Positions 1-13,000 of a DNA stretch of 64,000 bases are shown here, piece after piece. The position numbers and the translations under genes were made by a program. The notes under the pieces were generated by a model, which worked only from the letters and a program-made list of their open reading frames with translations, made no database searches and was not told the DNA's origin. The stretch is from Tetrahymena thermophila SB210 (lineage: Eukaryota > Ciliophora > Oligohymenophorea > Hymenostomatida > Tetrahymenidae), in the NCBI RefSeq assembly GCF_000189635.1, contig NW_002476555.1:1-64000 (forward strand), given 5' to 3'. The first letter of the stretch is position 1. Each line of letters starts with the position of its first letter.

Positions 1-3000
1 AACTTTAAAATAATTAGATGGTTGTGTAAATATTTTCTATTGGTCTATTTTACTGTTGTATGTTTACATAGCAATTTTAATTTTATTGTAAAGGCACTAT
101 TTAATGCTAAATAATATCATATGATGAAAGTAAAAGTTCTATAGAAGTTTAATAGTTTTAGTCTCTAGTGACATTCATATTTAATAGCTATTGGTAAGTT
201 TTATTGACTTCATAAACAAGCTGGTAGTCAGATAGATAATCCATTTTTATGAGAGAAAGTTTATTTTTTTATATAATAATAAAATAGTTATTATATTTTG
301 TGTTAATAAAATTTTCAACTTCTTTTATTCCTTTGTCAACAATTGGAAATTATTGTTAAAAACTTAATCCATTATAAATTATGATATCATTTGGGCAAAT
401 CGAATATACAAAATCTGAGTCATATGAAATTTTAGCTTATTTTAGACAAGCATTCTAGAGGGTTATAATTAAATTTAGCTTATAAGAGAATACCAAAGTT
501 AAACTTTAATTATTAACTACATATATTAGCTGCCTAAAGGGATCGCTTACTACATTTGTAACTCTAGAGTATTTTGATAATTAATATTAATACAAAATTT
601 ATTTATTTTAAAGATTAACTATGTATATCATAATATTATTTCCTTCTTAAACAATTAAACAGATAAGCTTTTAGTTATCTTATTAAGGATCATTACCATT
701 AAACCTTTCTTCGTAATCAAAAGGAATATTCCACCAATTATTTTAATAAGACTAAAATTATTTTATTTGTAATTTGAAAACAAATTTAATTGTAGCAATA
801 CTTGAAAATTTGATAAAATCTATTTTTTGATAGTTTATATCATAAATTTAAAGGAAATTGAATGAAGGAAGAACTATAAATTAACTGCATATTAGCGATA
901 TAGAAATATCTCCTTCAGTGAAATTAACCAAATTTGTTTCAGTTATATTTTTATCATTTAAATTGATTTTGGTAAGCTAATAATTCTACTAATAAAATAA
1001 AAATATTTAATTGTCAAAAAAGTCATAAAAATAATTGTCAGGTTGACTAATTAATTTTACCTTTTGTAACAAAATCAGCTTTTTTTATTATAAATCTGCT
1101 TAAACTATGTTAATATATTAGAGTTAAGTATATAAAAATTAACAATCTTAGATCAAAAGCAACTATGTAAAATAAGGGTATATGTTTTATTATGAAGGCT
1201 CAAATAGTAAACTATAAACAAGCTAAGAATTTTAATACAAATTTAGTGAGAGATTTAGAATACTATAACTTACAAAAAATTTCTAATTGATATTTAAATG
1301 TTATACTTTTTAGTATTAAAGTAATTTAGTAGGGCTAGCATAAAGAATTTCTGTCAGATCAAAAGCAATTATATTTGTATAAGTCTAAACAATCATCAAC
1401 GACTACTGCGTATTTAGATAAACTTATACAATAGAAGTAGCATTATAGTTTTATAAAGATATTGTTTCTATAAATTACATACTAGGAAACTAAAATGTTA
1501 ATATAAGCTAATTTGAATATAAAAAAGCTATATTCTTGTTTTTATCCATCAAAACGCCTTGGATGTTATTTATATCAATTCTAAAGTTTGTAACATTCAG
1601 GGTTAAATAATTAAACAGATAAATAGTTGGACTGCTATCAACTACTATCAAGCTAGTTTATTCTTAATAATAATAAACTGCATTTTTAGCAAATTATCCA
1701 ACACATTCGTAAAGGAATAATTATTATTTTCCTGGAATGCTAATAATGTTTACTTATTTTAATGATCCTGTTAGTCCAACCAATATTTTATAATTACTGT
1801 CATAGAATAAGTTAGTATTATTATATCTATACTCAAACAAATAGTCAGTACTTTCAAAGCCCAATAATCTAAAAAAATTGTAACTCTAGCTAAAAAAAAC
1901 TACCACCAACTAGTCTTGCCTACTTACTAAAGGTATAGTTTACTCAATATTATATACCATTCCTATATCGTACAACTTTAAATAGTAATAAAGTTTATAA
2001 AAATATATTTTATTTTTAATTTTTAAAAAAAAAATCTTCAATGTTATTTCTAATATTTTTTTTTGAATTTTATAATTTCAAATTTTTTAAAAATTAAATG
2101 TAATTTATTCTAAATTAGTTTAAAAAATGAAATATTTTTATTTACGTTATCTTCAAAGTATCCTAATCTTTCTACTGAAACTAAATCAAAAATTTTAACA
2201 TATGGATAATAAAATACTATCTAGCTATCTTCACACTGAACAAAAAAACCTAGCTAAGATGTTTAGAAAATATATTCTAACCATTAATATGTCTTTGCGA
2301 ATACCTATTTTAATTAATAATTTTTTAAATAGAATTAAAATATTAAAAGTTGGATTACATTTATTGAATAAACCATTTTATCAGAAGTGAGAGCGACTAA
2401 AGTTTGTTAATTTGAACAGTAGTAGTATTTAATAACTTGAGATTCTAATTCTATAATTATTGATGTCTATGGTTAATTTTATGTCTTTTATAGATAAAAG
2501 ACATTTTCTTTTACCCATATGAAGGATACTAAATTCCAATCAACAATAGTTATAGTGAGATCAAATGTAAAATTTAACTTTATAGCAACTAATTCATTAT
2601 TAGTTTTAATAATATCGTAAATGATTAAATTTTATGTGAAATTATCATAGACTGCAATTTTATTATTTTGTAAATTAATGTCTTGAATTACTTAATTTTA
2701 TGTGAAATTATAAACACTAAATGGATTGTTGAATAAATTATTAATCCAAAAAACTCCATCTTAAGATAAGAAACTATGTATTTTAGTATTATCATCATTA
2801 TCTACACTCCCTAATAGATAGCTATCTTCTAGTTAACTCATAATAATAGCCATTTTATTTGTATCTATAATATTATCAGACTTTTTGATGTATTATGAAT
2901 TTTCATCTAAAAAATTAAAGTAAATAGTTCTTTTTCCATACAAAGCAAGATCAGTTTTAGCACTTATTGTTGTAATTTGCTTTAATTCCATGTCAAATCT

Positions 3001-5726
3001 ATAAAAATAGCTTTGATCAAAATAAAAAACATATCTGTCATTAAAAACTTGAATTTTTTAACCATAAATAGCTTAATAATTTATACCGAAACTATACTGC
3101 TCGCTTTGAGATAAATCAAAGCTATAAACTTAAATAAGAGACTAGTAAAATATGAAAATCTCACCTGTTTTTTAGTAATTAAAGTAAGGATAGGCTATTA
3201 CAGAGTATTGCATAGTTATAGATTAATAGACAAAATTTTTTTAGCTGATAGAAAAAGGCTAGCAGTCAGTATCAAAAAGCTAAAAATAAATAATATCATT
3301 AAAAGCAACTAAAGGATTGTAAAAATTATTAACATAATAAAAAATGGGCTAAGAATTTGTACCAAAATTATAAATTTCTGATATATTGTTTGTTTAAAAA
3401 TCTATCAAATAAAGAATCGTCTCTTTTAATTGATTTAAAGTCAAGTAAACTATCTAATCATCATTTAAAATAGCGAAACTCTTAAGAGAAAAATAGTATG
3501 CTAATGGATTTTGAATTACTTATTAATGAGTATCTAAACTATAAATTTATGGAATACTTTAGATTATCAGTAAATTTCTTTTCTCCAAATATTAAAAACC
3601 ACCTATATAATTCGAAGAATCGTATTGATAAGAAATAATTTACTTTTATGAATTAATTCCAACCACATATTCTTAAATAGCTGAATCAAATTATTTGCTT
3701 AATAAAATATATTTATTATTTATTATTTATAATTTATCAAAATACACTATATTATCAAATAATTCAAATGAATAGAACCTCGTACTTATCCTAGAAGTTT
3801 TTTATAAATTTAAAAGAGAAAATTAAATTTTTTAAACTGCTAAAGCTTATGAAGTTAATACTTAGTTTTAATCATAAACATAAAATGAATTTATATCTGT
3901 ATTTTTATTTGAGCTAAAAATATTTTAATATTAGCAAAGATTTGTTATAGAAAATTAACTAATACAATAATATGGCTTTTAATATAGATTAGGATTTAAA
4001 TACTTAATTAAATAAGTTTAATCAGTAGTATTGAAAAATATTCTAATCGATTAGTAATTATAAGTTGAAACTTCCAAAATTTATGATAAAAATATTTCAA
4101 TAATATTATTCTATTTGAAAAAAACATTTGTAATTTTTGATTAACTTGTAATAAATCCGCTTTTTAATTCTTAGATTAGTGTATTGTTTTAGCTCTAAAA
4201 ATCATTTTAAAACTTTATTAAATAATCAGTCAAATTGATAAATAGTAATTTGTCTGAAATAAAGAAAATAAAAGTAGAGTTATATTCTTCGTTTTCAAAA
4301 AGATAAGAATAATTTATCTAGTTAGTAATAGTTATATTTAGTGCTTATTCCACTTAATCTGATACCTAGTTTAAAACAAGTATTTATAACACATGGTTTT
4401 TTATATCAAACTAGATAATTGAATTCAACAGACTACTGTAAAATATATTATTTGTTAAATCAACTTTTTCTAATAACGTGATTTAGAAAATACTATCATC
4501 TAAGTAAACTAACTTATAAATAGATGTTGATCTTCCAAAATAATCAGAAAAAATGCAAATTAAATCTTAATATTTCTAAGTTGCTTACATAATTTATAAA
4601 TAACCTGAAATTTAGAATTAGGTTTCTAAAAATTATAGAGATCTATCTTCTTAAAAAATAGCTACCTAAATTAATAATTAAATGAGTTTTACAAAAATAA
4701 ATCAGAAAATTTTATTACCTAATAAGAGTAAACTGAAATCTATATGTAATAGTTTGTTTTGTTGAGAATGTAGATTTAAAAAATACCTATAATAGGAGTT
4801 TAACCACATCCAAATGTAGTAAATTTGTATTATATCAAATCATACCAAGCTATTTAACAAATACTCTTTTAATTAAAAAAGACTATTTTATTTTAATAGT
4901 CAATATATTAAACAAAATAATCCTAATCTAAATCAGTTTTTTCAAAAACAATTTGCTTAGTAATAAAATTCATTACTTTTATAGAATTATTAGCTAAGCA
5001 GCCTCCATATTCTTCAAAAATAAAACTCTTTTATTAAACTTCCTCTCCAGTATTCATATATTTAATCTAAAAGTCTGGCATATTTTAAAATATTTCTATG
5101 TAAATTATCTAAAAATTTTAATCTACTAAAGCAAAATAGCATGAATTTGCTCTAATAAGGTAGTAATCTTGATGTAATGAGTTTAATTAGAGAACTTTTT
5201 CATTGAGTAGTGGAGGACTATCGTTAATTTATATACATTAGCTAATTTTTTCGCATATTTATGTTTTTTAATTTGGATAGTATGAGCTTGGGCAGGTATT
5301 TACACATTATTATTTTGTAAAAGGTTCTTAGATAAAATCCTATTCAGATTAGCAAATTTTTGGTTTTAGTGAACACTCATTATTTACCTTATCAAAGTAT
5401 AAATTAGGACTGCATTGTAAGCAGTTTTATTTAGAATCACATTTAATGCATCCTACAATCTAGCATTTAATACATTATTAGTTATCTGCTTATATTTCTC
5501 CAACTTCGCAATTTTAAACACATGTAGAAGAATTTAAATTACTTTTATAATAATTCTGAGGGCAACTTATGCAAGAGTCTTAACTAGTGCTAAAACAATT
5601 TTAGCAGCTGCTTGAACACGGCAAACACTATTATTAAACTAGATTAAATACATTTCCTCTTGAACATTCAGCTCTAATCTTAGATGCTAGAGTAAAAATA
5701 ATTGTAAAAAATAATCTTATTTTCAT
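1..5726 (-). CDS. Paralog A: giant Cys-rich/propeller-like membrane protein, 3' part outside window
   Basis: Only the N-terminal half or so is visible. With TAA/TAG as Gln, my model is exon 1 4719-5726 (336 codons), exon 2 2359-4665 (769), exon 3 2146-2304 (53) and exon 4 from 1975 to beyond position 1; introns are 53, 54 and 170 nt. The start is fixed by an in-frame TGA directly before the ATG. The protein begins with a signal peptide (MKIRLFFTIIFTLASKIRA). A furin-like Cys-rich stretch follows, with repeated CxxC pairs and phrases such as CLPCSSSCQNC, to about residue 150. The rest is a long, low-Cys, aromatic-rich extracellular region resembling beta-propeller strands. All visible exons are in phase with the other copies. 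Its 5' flank resembles that of copy E more than those of B, C or D. The beta-helix and membrane part must lie to the left of the window. Function is unknown; surface location is inferred. Confidence 0.9.
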
Positions 5727-5860
5727 TCAAAATTGTATGATCGTTTTATTATCTATTTGTTATTTTGAAGCAATTTTTAAGAGTTTTTTGGATTATTTAA
5801 AGAAATTTATATCTAATTATTTAGATTCAGTTAATCATATTATTAAACAAAAATCATATC

Positions 5861-5874
5861 CAGTAGAATTTAAA
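5861..5874 (-). promoter_or_regulatory. Conserved upstream motif of paralog A
   Basis: TTTAAATTCTACTG on the gene strand, about 135 nt before the ATG. It is kept in all five visible upstream flanks while surrounding bases drift. It could be a promoter or 5' UTR element; its role is not known. Confidence 0.35.
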
Positions 5875-6358
5875 AGTGCTTTGTTTTGATAAACTGAGTT
5901 TTTATCTTTTCAACTTCTAATTTATTTTTTTGCAAACTAAAATAGTCTGATCTTTATTATAATTGATTTAAATAATGACATCTTAATTATAGTGGCTAAC
6001 TTTGATGATAGAAATTTTACAAAATAACTTTAATAAATAATGTTGATATTTTCTTTTAAAATATTTGTTATCTTTATATTTTTTAGTAAATTAATTTCTT
6101 AACAAATTTTAAAAAAAATAAGAAATACACTTTAAAAACTAATTTATTTTTTTAAATGTACTTCTTTTTCCTTAATTTATTATTTTATTTCACAAATTCT
6201 TAAAACAAATTGATAAATCTACATCTTAAATGTAATAACATAAAGGGATTTTTTAATTATTTAAAAAAATATTTGTGGAGATTGGGATAGTTAAGAGGGG
6301 AATCTGGTAGGAGTTTGATTAGGTGAAATTTTCGAAATAAATAGAAAAATGTTGATAT

Positions 6359-6386
6359 CCTCGGTCGGTTTTGCCGAAAATCGAGG
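6359..6386. other. GC-rich hairpin in A/B spacer
   Basis: Nested inverted arms can pair: CCTCG (6359-6363) with CGAGG (6382-6386), and TCGG (6365-6368) with CCGA (6374-6377), around a TTTTG loop. It stands in a patch of unusually high G+C (about 6270-6400) inside very AT-rich spacer. It could be part of a small structured RNA or a remnant of inserted DNA. There is no match to an RNA family that I recognise. Confidence 0.5.
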
Positions 6387-6409
6387 ACAGAGTTTGTAGT
6401 TAATACAGT

Positions 6410-6498
6410 AATTATATTTTATATTAAAAATAACATTACGTAAATGCTTAATGACACATATTTTATTTAACAAATTTTATTTCAGTAATAAAATTATA
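6410..6498 (+). repeat. Dispersed ~89-bp repeat, copy 1
   Basis: By hand alignment about 80 of 89 columns match 30554-30642, both beginning aattatattttatatt and ending near caaattata/aaaattata. It lies directly after the GC-rich hairpin patch. It is absent from the B/C, D/E and E/F spacers, so it is not part of the standard unit flank. Confidence 0.7.
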
Positions 6499-7061
6499 AC
6501 ACTTCCATGAATAAGTATAAATTAGATTAATAAAATAAATAAAAATCTTTTAAAATTTGGAAATTTAAACCATTTTTTATTATTATTAAAATACCATTAT
6601 TGTTGATTTCATTTTATATTTTAAATGACTATTTCATAATAAATAATTATTACATTAATTAAACAATTGTAATATTTTTTCATTTAAATCATTTTTTTAT
6701 ATTTTTGTAAAATATATTGACATATTAAGTAATTAGCATAAAATTGTGTAAATTAATTTATAAAGTAAAGCATCTGTTTTAAGATTTGATTTGTTTATTT
6801 TTTAAAATATCATTTTTTTAGATTTATTTACAAAATTTTCTTCAAAAGCTGCATATTTTGTAATTTTTTAGAAACTCTAATCTTATTTTAGAAAAATTAA
6901 TTTCAATTATATTTTTTAAAAAGTAGAAAAAAATGATTTAATTTATTTAAAATGGATAAGTTTAATATAAAAAACAAAAATGGTATTTTTAAGTTACATA
7001 AAATTAACGATTTTTAAATCTTATTATTTTATTTATCATAATTTTTAATTCAGAGATGTTC

Positions 7062-10000
7062 TCATTATTTTTTAGTCAAATATTAATTAAAATTTTTATT
7101 TAACTTATGATCACTTGTTATTTATACTCCAAATTCATCATTATAAGTATAATTTTACATATTTCCAGTTTCACTAAGAGTTATTTCTTTGTGTGTATTC
7201 TAGATTTTATCTTAACTATCTAATTAATTTATACCTTTTAAATATAAATTGGAAATTATTTAATATTTTAATTAGGAGATAATTTACTTATTGGACTTTC
7301 TTTCGTTTTTCTTGTATAGTATGACCATTTTTCTCTCATACTCTTGAAAGAATTTACTTTTTTATGCTACCCAATTATAATTTCATTATTAGAAAACAAA
7401 GTAAATTTACTGGCTTACTACTGTTGCTCTAATTTAGGAGAAGAAAGGATTTAAGTTCTTTAGAGATGAAAATGCTATTATAAAGATTCTTAATTGAAGA
7501 AGCTATATTGTTTAAAGTATTCAACTAAATGTTTAACTTTATTTTTGACTAATTTTATTTTCAAAAGAGAGCTTACTTTAATTTAGCTTTATTAAATCTG
7601 AATGTTTTCAAATAATGAAGGATATTTTGATACAAAATATAGGAAACAATTTTAGATTCTACTTCTTTTTTATTTGTTATTTTATATAGTAACTAGACAT
7701 ATTCCAATCACCAATTAAGTTATAAATTAAAGATTAGAAAAAATTAATAATGCAATTAAAATAGCTTCTAATACAAAATGCATATTTGGAACATTCGCAA
7801 TAATCTAAGTTAAATTTAGGGATGAAGCACATAAAATTGCTGATTTTGATAATAAATTGTTGAAATTCTAAATTGCAAAAGGCTTAGTCTTAAATATTAT
7901 ATAAATCTAGAATAAGATAACAGCATTTAGCATGCTCAACTATTTTTATTTTAAAGTTTGATGAGTATATTTATTCGTTTTGTAAATAAAAAGAGGTATT
8001 AAATCTAATTTAAATTGATTTGTATTTATTTTTTAAAGCAATTAATAACTTACTTTTAAGAAAGAATTCTGTTGAAGTAAAGTCGCTACCAAAATTAGAA
8101 TAGATTTATAAATTAATTTAGCAAATTCCCAATAATAATACTTTTCTTTATATCCTGCAAATATAAAAGAATACTTTATTTCAATAAAGATTGACCATTT
8201 TTTCATTTTTCCATTTCTAATTTTTAAGAATAAAAATAGTGGAGCAATAACTGCCCAAAAAACTAGTAATGGTATGCAGTAGAATATAACATACGGTTTA
8301 TGATATTAAGGATCATAGCATAATATATTTACATCTAAATCAAGATAACTTTTATCACCAATTTGTAGACAATTCAAAGATCTGCTTAATAACATAATCA
8401 CCATAGGATAAAAATAAAGATAAATGAAGATACATGCAGTATTTAAGTATTTAAAAATGTTTGTATTTCTTTTAAATTACCTTAAAACAAAGCCTAATAT
8501 TAAATAAAGTAAGAGTACAGAAAGCGGTAAACATAGCGACCATAAAGACTAATAAAACCATAAAGGTTTTAAATTTGGATATCTTGAAAAAAAGCAATCG
8601 ATTGATTTGCTTGTTAAGCTCAAAGAATTTCCTGATACCTAAATTGGAATCTTAAAATAGTTAGGAATATTAAAATTAAAAAAGCTCAACAAAGATAGAA
8701 TCTGAAGGTGATCAGTTAAAATTTTAGATATAATTTAAGGTTTATCTTATTATCTTACTATATTATTATTAAATTAATAACTTTTAATACAATATTTAAT
8801 TTAAAAAAAATAAATCAAATTAAAATTAAATCTTTTTTTAATTTAAAAAAGATTATTTCATTAATTATTTCTAAATTTAAGCTAATAAAATACATGTTGA
8901 CCCTAAATAGACTAAATCCATTTTTGTGATAAAGTAGCCTGCTAACTTAGCTTGCTATTTATTAATTATATTTCTTAAAAGGGCAAATATATAGTAAAAG
9001 ATGATTATGAATAAAATTAAATTTTATGTAATAATGATAAAGCTATTTTCCTCACAACTGTAGCATTCTCCCTAGCTAAATATTTATTGATATCTTTTAC
9101 CCCATATTTCTCCATAGGTATCACACGAGTAGCAAAGAGGACCTTTATATCCAGTTATACAATATTTCTTTTTAAAAAAAAAAATTTTTTAATTTATTTT
9201 TTAAAAATTCTTAATAGTTTAAAAATAATGATTAAATTTTTCAGAGTTTGTGAATATATTTTAATTAAAATTCTTTTCAAATTTTAGAAGTGATTAAATC
9301 TAAATAGATTCTCTTTCTCCCTCTGTTTAGTAAATGTTAGACTGAAATGGATAATAGTCCTTATCAGCTGCTTAAATTTAAGTAAATAATAATACTTACT
9401 TTAGATAACTATGATTCAGCTTAGCATGAATTAGGATTAAAATTACAATATAATATTTAATCTGTAAATTCATTTTCTCTCCAATACCCATTTTTTAAAA
9501 GAATTGTTGACTGATAGCATTTAATAGCTGAATCAGGACACTGTAAGCAAGAATTATCTAGCAAATTTAGAGAATACTTTCCTTCAGGGCAATCCTCACA
9601 AACTATTGAGTTGCTTTGCTGCTTAGTAATTTAACCCAATTAACAACTATTAAAACTAATAGTGATATTTTTATATAGTTAGTACTGCTTTAAGTATACA
9701 TTCCCTTTTGAATCAGAAAATTTTGGAAATAAATTGGAAACAACTTGTAAGATCATTTAATTATTTGGTTTAAAAATAATTTATGCATTCAGTTTAAATC
9801 CATTGTTTGTAAATTACTTTGATTACAGCTCTCCAAGACACTATATTTACTATGTAGATTAGTCCCACTACAGAGAAACGCTAATTTACTACAATATTAA
9901 TTAAACATCATTACTGTATTATTAAGTGCTAGTATAATTAGCATTACTAGGTATAAAGATTGGATGGTCCTCTTCATCAAGTAATTAAATTTTATTAAAA

Positions 10001-13000
10001 ATTATTTAGTCTCCACTTAAAAATGAATTGACATAAATTTAATTATTTTAATTTTCTATTATTTATGTTTTCCTTGATGTTTCTATATCCTTTATATTAA
10101 TCTTAATACTTCTCAATGTAGATCCTAAATTATTTCCATATAGCTTTGCAAAATTTTAAGAGATGATATTATTATTATTGATTTTCTTCATCAAATCTAA
10201 TACAAAATCAGGAATTATTTATTAATAATAGATTCCACCTCCAATTAAAGCCTTATTTGAAGAAACTACAGAATTTTCCATCACCAAATTGGAATTCACC
10301 AAATTAATAGCTCCACCTGTAGAAAATTGAGCCTAATTATCTATAAAAGTGCTCATTTATATAGTTAGACTAGCCATTTCAATATTATTCTTTATACTTA
10401 AAGCTCCTCCATTTTATGATTAGCATTGATTTAGCTTAAAAACTGTATTTTTTATTTAAATGAATTAATTATCAGTAGCATAAATAGATCCTCCATTACC
10501 AATTATATTTGTATTATTTATAAAATAACTATTATTTATAGTAATATTATTACATTAATCTATAATAATTATTGAAGAATGCATATTATCATAAAATAAA
10601 ATATTTTTGACTTAAATTTTATTTAAAATTAAGAGGTCTATGTTTATAAACTCCATTACAGGATTTTATAATGTAAAATCAATAAATGAAGAAGAATGGA
10701 TTTATGTTTTACCAATTAAATTTTGTTAATTAATTTTTAAAATTGTTATTTAATTATTAGATGAATTTATATTTTGAATATCACAATCTGTATAGCTAAG
10801 TATAAATATTACAGAAGGCTAACTTAAATATACTATTGAATTTTCAATAGTAAAATTGTTTACAGATAACTATAATGCATTAAGAGTGAAGCAGTTTATA
10901 GAGGTATTTAACTTTTAAATAATTATATCAGAGATTTGTATTTATTCAGACTGAGTAACAAGTGAAATATCAGTAGAATTTTGCAAGTTCAAATCCTATA
11001 ACAAATAATATTTAGATAAATATTATAAATTGTCTAACTTAATAGGTTATAATTATATCAATTATAGTTAATAACAATTATCAACCTCTATGTGTTAAAT
11101 CTAAGAAATTGTGGCTCCTTATATGTTTAAAACTTAAGAAAATAATACTGACTATATTATTAAATTTGTCACATTAAAATAATTTGATAAAGATATTTGA
11201 AATACATTTATGTAGCTAGAGTTTTGTATTTTAATATCAGTTATTACTACTTGTTAATTGTTATTCATTTAAAATATAGTATTTCCATTCACCTTAGAGA
11301 TGTTTATATTTTAAATTATAACATTGCTATTGTTAATTAAAGTAAATATTGTCTATTGCGATAATAAATCAATTAAATCTACTTACTCGATTACAACTAA
11401 TTTACAGTTTTGAATTATTATTTAATTCTGACCTTCTCTGTTATTGTCGAATTTGATATTTTAAAAAAGAACTTTATCAAAATCAGATAAAGTAAGTGAG
11501 CTCTCAATATTTAAAGTCATGTTCAACATTTAAAAGTTTTTCATTTATTTTTTCAAGTTAAGTTCTATTGTATTTTATATAGTTAAATTCATGTTTTTAA
11601 GATAAAAGCTTTCTATATAAGATGGGTAACTGTTACTATCCTAATATAGCCAACAAATATTTTCTTTTTGAGATTAAGATTAAATAATCAAACTAATTTA
11701 GGTATTCGAATCAATATTTTAGAGATTATATAAATTCTCACTTATACCTTAAATGCATTATTAATCTTAGTAATTAATTTGTATTAGTGATAGTTATTGA
11801 TTAAAGCTTTGTATTGATTAAAAATTTTAAAATAATTAGATGATTGTGTAAATATTTTCTATTGGTCTATTTTACTGTTGTATGTTTATATAGCAATTTT
11901 AATTTTATTGCAAAGGCACTATTTAATGCTATACATTATCATAAGAGGAAAGTAAAAGTTCTATATAAGTTTAATAGTTTTAGTCTCTAGTGATTTTCAT
12001 ATTTAATAGCTATTAGTAAGTTTTATTGACTTCAAAAACAAGCTGGAAATCAGATAGATAATCCATTTTTATGAGAGAAAGTTTATTTTTTTATATAATA
12101 ATAAAATAGTTGTTATATTTTGTGCTAATAAAATTATCAACTTCTTTTATTCCTTTATCAATAATAGGAAATTATAGTTAAAAACTTAAACCATTATAAA
12201 TTATGATATCATTTGGGCAAATCGAATATACAAAATCTGAGTCATATGAAATTTTAGCTTATTTTAGACAAGCATTCTAGAGGGTTGTAATTAAATTTAA
12301 CTTATACGAAAATACCAAAGTTAAACTTTAATTGTTAACTAGATATATTAGCTGCCTAAAGGGATCACTTACTATATTTGTAACTCTAGATTACTTGGAT
12401 AATTAATATGAATACAAAATTTATTTATTTTAAAGATTAACTATGTATGTTATAATATTATTTCCTTCTTAAACAATTAAACAGATAAGCTTTTAGTTGT
12501 CTTATTAAGGATCATTACTGTTAATCCTTTCTTCATAATCAAAAGGAATATTCCACCAATTGTTTTAATAAGACTAAAATTATTTTATTTGTAATTTGAA
12601 AGCAAATTTAATTGTAGAAATACTTGAAAATTTGATTAAATCGATTTTTTGATAGTTTATATCATAAATTTAAAGGAAATTTGATGAAGGAAGAACTATA
12701 AATTAACTGCATATAAGAGACATAGAAATATCTCCCTCAGTAAAATTATCCAAATTTATTTCAGTTACATTTTTATCATTTAAATTATTTAAATTGATTT
12801 TACTTATTTAATAATTCTACTAATATAATAAAAATATTTAATTATTAACATTGTCATAGAAATAATTGTCAGGTAGACTAATTAATTTTACTTTTTGTAA
12901 CAAAATCAACTTTTTTTATTATAAATCAGCTTAAACAATGTTAATATATTAGAATTAAATAAATAAAAATTAGTAATCCTAGATAATGAGCAGCTATGTA

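Larger units (their letters stand above)
5727..7061. other. A/B spacer (1.3 kb): upstream flank of A, downstream flank of B
   Basis: The bases next to gene A (about 5727-6240) match the upstream flanks of the other copies and should hold its promoter. About 6838-7061 matches the downstream flanks of C and D. Between them, about 6270-6500 is not found in the short spacers: a GC-rich patch with a hairpin, followed by a copy of a dispersed repeat. No convincing gene was seen; long open frames here reflect the rarity of TGA. Confidence 0.75.

Noticed and set aside
5910-6473. 188-codon minus-strand open frame under the ciliate code in spacer A/B
   Set aside because: It has no good ATG at its start, runs through the conserved upstream flank of A, and is lost in other copies. 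TGA is rare in such AT-rich DNA.
7600-7950. Alternative frames over exon 7 that appear to give a protein ending at a TGA
   Set aside because: Two other frames are partly open here. Only the frame containing FVLEAILIALLIFSN and the basic tail continues in phase through the introns on both sides and in all copies.
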